Of a stretch of DNA of 64,000 bases, positions 56,513 to 64,000 are shown piece by piece. Made by a program: the position numbers and the translations under genes. Position 1 is the stretch's first letter. Every line of letters starts with the position of its first letter. Source of the DNA: Sycobia sp. Sy_11 (taxonomy: Eukaryota; Arthropoda; Insecta; Hymenoptera; Epichrysomallidae); NCBI GenBank assembly GCA_018907035.1, contig JACCIC010000208.1:839501-903500 (forward strand), given 5' to 3'. The notes beneath the pieces were generated by a model. It was given only the letters and a program-made list of their open reading frames with translations, did not search any database and had not been told where the DNA came from.

Positions 56513-56880
56513 GTCATTTATAATTGTTTCCAACCTTTTGAATGAATTCCAATGTTTTTGGGCCTAGGGAAACGGCTTGTTGCGTGATATCCAATGATAC
56601 AACAATTTCTTCTTGAATCTGACACTGATCCTCATTAAGCGAATCTTCTAGTTTCTCGTCTTCAAAATTTTTCGGCTTTCCGGAAGGATCCTTGTCCAAA
56701 ACTTCAAAGTTACCACTTTGAGATGTTTTAACTATTCGTTGTACGTCGATTCACTAATATATTTCGCTCCATAAATATCTAAAAGAAAACAATAGGGCTC
56801 AGCCGCACTTTTCCTCATGTTAATGAATAAAAATAGCTCTTCCGAGAAATTATGTTTCATTGGCTGAAAACTTGCCATAA
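56513..56880 (-). pseudogene. Mariner N-terminal fragment (minus strand)
   Basis: From an ATG near 56877 the frame reads MASFQPMKHNFSEELFLF, then NMRKSAAEPYCFLLDIYGAK (first helix-turn-helix), a frameshift, and LDKDPSGKPKNFEDEKLEDS through QEEIVVSLDITQQAVS (second). It stops near 56514. Orientation is opposite to the C-terminal fragment at 56180-56512, so the two parts of what looks like one family have been inverted relative to each other. Confidence 0.75.
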
Positions 56881-56899
56881 TTTGTTCTGATAAAATAAA

Positions 56900-58020
56900 G
56901 CACGCGTGAGATCAGCTTGATCATGTCTGAGACCTTCGCCGTTATGGGCATCCCATTCCACTGTATTTTACTCCAAAAGCCGTCAAAAAGACTAATCTAT
57001 TTCGTATGACGAAATGCCTATGATTGGTTCTCATCTATTTGTAGATTTAGTTGCTCGGCTTCCCGAAGTAACATTGGCCTCGACATCTCAGATAAGAGGC
57101 TTTGAATGTTCTTAAGTGGTGCTCCAGTGTTTAGTCAAATTGTTGCTATTATTTTATTATTTTTAATTAATTATTTAATCACTATTATTATGTACATGAC
57201 TCCTTATTGCCTTTTATGTTATTCCACTCTGGCTCCTTGATTTCTCTCTTCAAGTTAGTACTCCTATCTAGATATAGGCAGTACTCCCTATTTATTTATT
57301 ATTATTATTATTGATTATTGTAAATTGTTTAATGTTGACACTGCCTTTCCCTCTTAGTATCGAAATTACTTACGTAGTTTGACAACGAGGTGTAATGTTT
57401 TTTAATTTTTATTATTAAAAATTATTATTTTTAGATTAAACCTCTTGGAACAAATTTCCACGTACTATCAGTATTCATTTCAAATCCACAAAATATAACT
57501 ATTCATTCAACTAATGATATAAGATATGCGTTACCTTATTTTTAAAATATTCATGTATTTTTTATAGCTCAATCGTAAATAGTAATATTTATAAGTATAT
57601 GAAATAATATATTTAAGTAAAAATCATAATAGAAGTTTTTCAATGTTTGCTTTAAAATAATGTTTGTTCAATGCATCACGACAAGCAAAGGTGAGGAAAT
57701 TCCAGGAATAATACATATTATTGTTATTCATATTAATTTATATTAATATGTTTCAGAAATGATTGCCATTCATTAATTCTTGTTATTGTTATTCATTGAT
57801 TCTATTAACCAATTAGCGAGTATTCCTTGAAAGAATTACTGACTTTCCCTCACTTGTTGTGATTTTAGTTGTTGTTGACATGCACAAATAGATGTGTGAT
57901 AATTGTATAACGAAATTAAGAGTGCTCCATACCGCGATCCCAGCGCCACGATGAACTATTAAAACGGAAATGAAAATGTGTAAATCGTAGATTTCGTTTT
58001 GCGTCCTCATTTTACGTTTT
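56900..58020. other. No recognisable gene
   Basis: A+T-rich with a short ATT run near 57290-57310. 56900-57130 has balanced composition but no identifiable content. The minus-strand frame 57813-58010 (65 residues) has no motif. Confidence 0.45.
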
Positions 58021-58023
58021 ACA

Positions 58024-58311
58024 ATGTTGAAACAAATTTTATACGAATCTTTGAAAAATTCTACAATTGGGGGTATCCCTTACTGCTTTCATAATATGTT
58101 TCAAAGTTACTTTAAAAAAATAAGAAAATGTTTATCTAACTGTCGTCTGCACTATAGACATCGCCGCTTTGCAGTAACATTAAATAACAACAAATATTAT
58201 AAATTTTATACGTATAGTACAGATCAAACTTGGATAGCCCCGGATGTAGAATTGAATAATGAATCGAATGAACTTTGTTTCATCTTTCTATTCATAGAAT
58301 TGAGGGAGTAA
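58024..58311 (+). other. Unidentified 95-residue open frame
   Basis: Starts MLKQILYESLKNSTIGG, continues RLHYRHRRFAVTL and DQTWIAPDVELNNESNEL, and ends LREstop. Codon-like composition is better than the neighbourhood and the frame has an ATG start. I do not recognise it. A further plus-strand piece at about 58880-58980, after an acceptor-like AATTTTAG, reads ESLEYSQRVIDAFELLLRYA and stops; whether the two belong together is unknown. Confidence 0.25.
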
Positions 58312-58467
58312 AACGAAATATAAGATTTTATTATGGTTATAATGCAAGTTGTCAATTCTGTAGATAAAAAAGTGAGAACTTTAATTTCTGATTTTTTGAA
58401 TAGGTGGCGCTGAAGAAAATATTCAATGCCGTACAAATCAAATAAAGAATTATGAAGCCTGGTGCAG

Positions 58468-58523
<56 letters not shown>
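58468..58523. repeat. A-run followed by (TA)n
   Basis: Fifteen or so A residues followed by a TA run of about 40 bp. Confidence 0.95.
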
Positions 58524-58528
<5 letters not shown>

Positions 58529-58529
58529 T

Positions 58530-59594
58530 AAATACACGCATGCATATATGCATGCATGCAAATACATTGCAAACATAGTAACGTAATACGGAAATTTGAA
58601 ATTACAGGGAGGTGCAAGATGTACGAGCTTGAGCCAATAAATATATATAAAAATATAATAGGAAAGTAATTGTTCTTTTCCTAACCTAAAGTATATATAA
58701 TATTTATGTAGGCAAAAATGTTATTATTGCCTACGCAGATTTAATATTTATATACATCCTAAAAATTTTTTATAATCGTTTTTTATGACAACTAAAGCAC
58801 TTTAATTCCCAAAATTTCAAACATTTTTATTTTTTTTGCAGGATAGTCTTTTAGCTACGATTAAAACTCATAATTTTAGGAGGAAATGAGAGTCTTGAGT
58901 ATTCACAACGTGTAATTGATGCATTTGAGTTATTACTTCGATATGCACTCCTATTATATAAAACGGATAAGAAAAAGTAACGTGAAAAGAATATATAATT
59001 TTTAATTCAAATGTAAAATATCATAAAACCATCATTATTTTGGAATCTAGAAGAGTATGATTGTGTATTTATAGTACTGAATTTTGTGTAAGGAGTAAGT
59101 ACAACTCCTAAATTAATATATTATATTATAAATATTTAAATATATAGTTATCTATATAAAGCAATTTTTAAATTTATTCTTATATTACACATCATTATAC
59201 AGTGATTGGCACTTTGTATAATTTATACAATTTATATAATAAACAGCTTTTATAGAAACTTTTTGTAAGAAAACTGTTACAGATTCAAATATTAAAATAA
59301 TTTTTAATGAAGTAACACTATTTGACAATAGCACTTATATATTAGAAATTACTATCTTTTTCAATAAGTATCTTTTCAATAGTTTCATTACTATCTATTC
59401 AATAGGTAATTATAAAAATTTTATTTTAAAATATATTCTTGTACGGCTAAAGTTTTCTTTAGTATTTCATACATTGTAATTTTTTGGAATAAATATGTCA
59501 GATTAAATAAAGTCAATATGTCAAAATACAAAAATTATACATATATTCCCGCCAAAAATATCACGATATATAATATAGAAATATTTTTTGTAAA

Positions 59595-59661
<67 letters not shown>

Positions 59662-60640
59662 TTTCAATAATTATAATGTAGAATATAATATGCCATTATA
59701 TTTAGAAGCTGTCCTTGCTCTCTATGTACAAACCAATCCTATTAAATATACAATCATACTGTTCTGCTTACTTTCCCAGAAGATGGTGATTTTATATTTT
59801 TCATTTAAAGTAAAAATTATATATTCTTTACACTCTAATTTTTCACTATTTTGCATATTGGATACCTTGCAACTAAAATAATAGTTATCTTTGTTGCATT
59901 AACATCAGATTATATCTATAATATTAATATTATCACTTACGAACAATCAAACCGCCCCCTTCAAAACTCTAATTTATCATTATTTTTATAATTATTTATA
60001 CTTTAAATGACCCTTTAAAATTAAAAATAAAGAAGGCCATACGTATTATACGATTTGTTTAATTATTAATACGTAATAAATTAATATGTTTGGACTATTA
60101 CCTTATTTTTATTTTCTTTACATATAAGAATCTTATTATATAAATATAAATACTTCATACCATCGTGTCCCACTCGGGGGAAGGGGAGATGAAGCAAATT
60201 GTCTTTTGGGAAGCTTTACATTTTTGATGAATTTATTTAATAAGTTTTTTCTTCAAAAATAGCACCTTAAATTATAGGTTTTTGTCTATCACTTGCACAT
60301 TGAAATTTAAAATAACTGAACTTATTTGAATTTTGGGTGCCCGTCATGTCTCGTCTGTATATAACCGTTTGTCTCTACTTTTTTAATGAAATATATACTG
60401 ATATAAATTATATATATATTATTTTGCCATTAATAATTAATAATTTCTATTGAATTATTGTTTACATGTTTATTTAATTAATCATTAAATTACAATTATT
60501 ATTGAAATAAAATTTTAATTAGCTATTATTTTTAATTCATAAAAAATTAAATATGGAGATAATTAACATTTTAGGAGAGAAAAGAATAATCCATTAGAAT
60601 ACATGACCAAGAATTGTATCAAGACCCATCTCCATTCATC
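58530..60640. other. A+T-rich, no supported gene
   Basis: Apart from the possible exon piece near 58880-58980 and the microsatellite at 59599, nothing recognised. 60170-60370 is slightly GC-richer and unassigned. Confidence 0.5.
59599..59657. repeat. (TA)n microsatellite
   Basis: Uninterrupted TA run of about 59 bp. Confidence 0.95.
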
Positions 60641-60679
60641 AGGTAATCGTTATGTTGATACCTGAATTATATATATATT

Positions 60680-60987
60680 ATCGGATCAGCTGTACGACAT
60701 TTGTCGAGAGGTTGGGTCGACTCTATTCGGATTTGTGGTTCATTCGTTTAGAAAATCGTAAACACTCGCATGCTGTCTATCAAATCGTATACAATGCGAT
60801 GTTGCCACTACTTTTTACACGATTTTGGAAACAGTGTTGAACGAATTGATAGAATACACCAGCTGCCAGCGCAATGATACGATTTGCGCGAACGTGGACC
60901 GTGATGCCCGTAATACAGTTATTGACCATATACTCAAATACATGATTCCTTTATCTGATCATTACAGTTTTAGTATGACAAAATAAT
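60680..60987 (+). other. Unidentified coding-like stretch
   Basis: Near-balanced base composition in an A+T-rich region. In one plus-strand frame, LYDICREVGSTLFGFVVHSF, a stop, then QCDVATTFYTILETVLNELI, SCQRNDTICANVDRDARNTV and a stop at 60985-60987. The single internal stop and absence of an ATG suggest a pseudogene or partial exon. No family recognised. Confidence 0.3.
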
Positions 60988-60989
60988 TC

Positions 60990-61100
60990 ATCAACACAAG
61001 CTATTGTATTAATTAAAAATAAAGATTTTAAAGATAAATAAGATTAATTAAAAAATATCTCAACCCTGAGATACGTATACTTAAGGGTATATATATTTTA
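60990..61100. other. A+T-rich spacer
   Basis: No feature recognised. Confidence 0.4.
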
Positions 61101-61612
61101 ATGTGGATTCATAAATACTTTTATCGGTCTTACAGCCTTTATACAATAAAATATTATACTAGTAGAATGACAGTCAGACTCTCCTAGTTTATAGTAACCC
61201 CCATAAAATTGAAAATACAAATTACTAATAACAGATAAAATAAAAAATCAATTAAATTAAAAATTAAAAATTAAAAATAATACAAATAAAGTAATCTATA
61301 TTCTATGTTAATAAAGGAGAATCTGATTTCCCCCACCAGCTTAAATTTAAATTTACTTTTCATTTCCGACGTTTTGAACAGTTCCGGCTCATCTTCAAGG
61401 ACTAAACTCTAATATAATTGACATCATTCTAACTTTTTTATTTATTTTTTATTTAATTTAATTTTTATTTTACTATTTAGTTGTAATTTCTATTTCAGAT
61501 TGTACGGTGGTGATTATAAATAAGGACGGCCCGATACTCATTATATTAGTATATTATATTATTGTAGAAAAACTGTAAGACCGATAAACATTTTTATCAA
61601 TATACAGTCGAA
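61100..61612. mobile_element. Foldback element, copy F
   Basis: Outer arms 61118-61145 and about 61560-61595 (TTATCGGTCTTACAGCC and its inverse); GACAGTCAGACTCTCC at 61169; TAACCCCCATAAAATTG; core CTATATTCTATGTTAATAAA; right-hand ATAAGGACGGCCCGAT. The minus strand core has CCTTGAAGATGAGCC and then TTCAAAACGTCGG, corresponding to the ribozyme-like core of copy D. Right edge near ATACAGTCGA. Arms are more diverged than in copy A. Confidence 0.75.
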
Positions 61613-61619
61613 TTCTCTA

Positions 61620-61835
61620 CCTTTTCAGCTGAAGCATTTGCTTCAGATATATGCTAAATACTTCTTGGTATCAGATATGCTCAATCCACTCGACACAGCT
61701 TCATCTTATATATGTGCATATTCAAAATGTGTACGAAATTCACTGCACAATCTCAGCGCCAATAATTAAGAAGTTAATGAAATGAATTATAAACTCATAA
61801 AATTCAATAAATCAAGAAAAGAAATCAAAATAGAA
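61620..61835. other. Spacer
   Basis: No feature recognised. Confidence 0.4.
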
Positions 61836-61839
61836 GTCT

Positions 61840-61935
61840 TAAGGACATCTGCTCATTCAAACAGCACTGAAAATCGTATTGCCAGCAAAGCAGCCAAAGA
61901 AGCAGTTCTAATACAGCGTAAAAAATAAAATATAA
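61840..61935 (+). pseudogene. Possible retroelement RNase H tail
   Basis: The short plus-strand frame AHSNSTENRIASKAAKEAVL resembles the closing motif of LINE-type RNase H domains (GHSGIxGNExADxxAKEA). The conserved D is S here. Downstream broken frames to about 62050 (EKEWHYIR, MTYG) would fit a decayed tail. Short, so weak. Confidence 0.35.
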
Positions 61936-62189
61936 CAACGCCGCAAATATGTTAATACGAAAAAGAATGGCACTACATACGATAGAAATATATTGTAATG
62001 ACATATGGATAGAGGAAAAAAAAACAATAAAGAGAAATTTTTTTCGAACCAAGTTAAATTTTACAATAATAGTTATTTATTTTTGAAAGTTCTTAATATT
62101 CTAAAAACATATCAAACTCGCCTAGTTATTTTGCTTTTCTTAAAAAATTTATTATAAATGTATAATTTATATTATATTTTTTATATTAG

Positions 62190-62302
62190 TTTTTTATTAT
62201 TTATATTAGTTATATTAGTTTTTTATTATTTATATTAGTTATATTAGTTTTTTATTATTTATATTAGTTATATGAGTTTTTTATTATTTATATTAGTTTT
62301 AT
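62190..62302. repeat. 29-bp minisatellite, about four copies
   Basis: Units of TTTTTTATTATTTATATTAG plus TTATATTAG start at 62190, 62219, 62248 and about 62276-62277, nearly identical, with a last partial copy. Confidence 0.9.
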
Positions 62303-62309
62303 TTTTTAA

Positions 62310-63812
62310 GTAGTTAAAAATTGAATAAATTTTTATTATTTATTAGACCAAATTTCTGAATCTAAAATTTATGTTCCTCGAAAAAAGTCCTATTTTCGTA
62401 ACATAGATGGGGGCTACGCTGTGATTTTATCACCAAGCCACGTAGAACCTAAACTTGCGAATGTATCTTTTTATAAAATGTTCTATATCATATGTAATTT
62501 TAAATAAATGAAATATACAAATTGGTTTTTAAACGTAGTATTTTTATTATTTATAGTATTGTATCATTTTCGTATTGTAATTAAATTTTTGGTCATTCTT
62601 ACTGTTGCAGGTTGAAATTTTAATTGCAATATTTATTGTACAAAGTAAGTAAGAAAAAATGATAATAAAAAATCAACTACGACTCTTAAAATATTAATAC
62701 AAAGATCTTATTATTTAACCTATAATTAAAAAAAAATAATAATAATAATTAAGCATAAATAAATAAAAAAAATGTTAAAAACCTATTTTTAAAAAAATGG
62801 TTAACAAGTTTAATTAAACGGTAAAAAAAGAAATGATAGAGAAAAATTTAACTAAAAGTTAAAACATAAAACTATGCCCAGAAAATATTAAATACGAAAA
62901 ATATTAAAATATAAAATATAAACAAATTATACTCCAATGAGCAAAAACATCCGACTAAGTTTAGGTAATCTGGAGGTATCCCCGCTAAAAGGATCGATTC
63001 AATTTCAGGTAACATTATATCATATTATGTTGCAAAATTCTGAAGGGATTTTATATAAGACCTATAAATATATCTATATTTGGAACACTGCATCAGACAA
63101 ATGACACAATCTTTATTCGAATTTGTTTTTTAAATTTTTTAATATAAATCGATAAAAACAATTGAAATTTGTTTTCAAATATTATATAATTTTTATTAAT
63201 TTATTATTTTCTAAAATACGCTTATTTAGAATAAGTAATTTAAAAATAATTTAATACAATAAATAAAATAATCTATTTTAGATAAATATCAAATAATGAT
63301 TTAATTATTTTTTTAAATTACGTAATTTTATATTAAGAATAGTCTAGAGTGCCATTATGTTCCATATAATTAGTATTTTTATATTCTTTACCCGATAGAA
63401 TCAAGTACGGTTCTGTCAAATTATAGATTACCATTCCAATTTTAGATTAAAAATACAGATTTATAAGATAAAATTGTAAAAAAAAATAATACAATAAAAA
63501 TGTAATTGCACGGCCCTTGACATTTTTGAATAAGTAATTTGATTAGAAATTAGGAGTATGGAGATTATATATGTTAATGTGTGTGTAGATACGCATACAT
63601 ATATGCGTATTTCAATCAAACGCTGGATGTCGAGCTGATGTTTCTTTATTACTGCTCGTCTCCTAGTATCCTTATCTTCTACACTTAAATATACTATATA
63701 TATATGCATGCATAAATTAAAATTTCCATCAGTGTTACAGTCCAATATAAATTAAAATTAATACATAATAATATCAATACATATACATATCAAAATTAAT
63801 ACACCTATATAT
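62310..63812. other. A+T-rich, no recognisable gene
   Basis: Nothing recognised. The frame at 63461-63745 on the minus strand has no motif. Confidence 0.5.
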
Positions 63813-63814
63813 GC

Positions 63815-63852
63815 ATATCTCTCTCTCTCTCTGTGCGTTTGTATGTGTGTAA

Positions 63853-63903
<51 letters not shown>
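63815..63903. repeat. (CT)n and (TA)n microsatellites
   Basis: CT run at 63818-63832, GT-rich link, then TA run from about 63857 to 63903. Confidence 0.95.
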
Positions 63904-63906
<3 letters not shown>

Positions 63907-64000
63907 AACTTCTTGTGACAAATGATCAACTACTCCGCTACTTATTTCATAAGAATATTATAAAATATAAATTTTGTATGGATCATTTATAATTTACATA

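Noticed and set aside
61825..62052. 75-codon hydrophobic minus-strand frame resembling membrane protein
   Set aside because: Antisense of a possible RNase H tail; hydrophobicity follows from A/T-rich complement.

Overview
The window looks like an A+T-rich insect nuclear genome, most likely a hymenopteran (ant-like). That placement is my inference from the mix of mariner, R1-like, piggyBac, ZMYM1-type hAT, copia and gypsy relics plus an intron-split carbonic anhydrase-like gene; I cannot name the species. There are no operons, no rRNA and no bacterial-style gene packing. Background DNA is roughly 70% A+T, and most GC-richer patches are transposon bodies.

The best host gene is on the minus strand: a carbonic anhydrase-related protein (CARP) with two clear exons, 36366-36638 (QSPINI signature) and 12616-12875 (GGPL, FRWG, GSEH signatures). 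Their splice phases match and together make a valine in the family's NNGxTV motif. The intron between them is about 23.5 kb and full of transposon wrecks. All three positions that bind zinc in active enzymes appear substituted, as in a catalytically dead CARP. A possible last exon is at 3370-3565; the exon that should precede it was not found. A second possible host exon (armadillo-like) is at 50628-50898.

Layout, left to right. 0.1-1.4 kb: an intact mariner with TIRs, TA duplications and a 347-residue transposase. 3-5.3 kb: a transposase scrap, the candidate last CARP exon and the tail of an R1-like LINE. 5.5-6.15 kb: a GC-rich island. 6.2-10 kb: a ZMYM1-like hAT relic split by a second mariner exactly at a TA. 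12.6 kb: CARP exon. 13.7-14.5 kb: an internally deleted mariner. 14.9-18.1 kb: a broken R1-like LINE. 18.2-24.6 kb: four mariner relics, a foldback element and a 127-bp tandem repeat. 25-27.7 kb: tRNA-like sequence, piggyBac relic and a foldback arm. 28.9-32 kb: a second R1-like LINE lacking part of its RT. 32.4-35.2 kb: foldback element and copia relic. 36.4 kb: CARP exon. 40.1-42.6 kb: gypsy and mariner relics. 43.1-45.6 kb: a Tc-like element with ~480-bp TIRs. 45.7-47 kb: mariner relic, foldback arm and an array of seven exact 60-bp units. 48.9 kb: a long hairpin. 50.6-56.9 kb: armadillo-like exon, rearranged mariners and a possible gypsy-type LTR. 57-64 kb: mostly gene-free A+T-rich DNA, one foldback copy, small repeats and two unidentified coding-like stretches.

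Signals that standard family labels explain least are the foldback family (six copies or arms here, each with a short palindrome and two with a ribozyme-like core), the indel-free 60-bp coding-like repeat, the mosaic TIR divergence of the 43-45.6 kb element, and the ~58-bp-stem hairpin at 48.9 kb.
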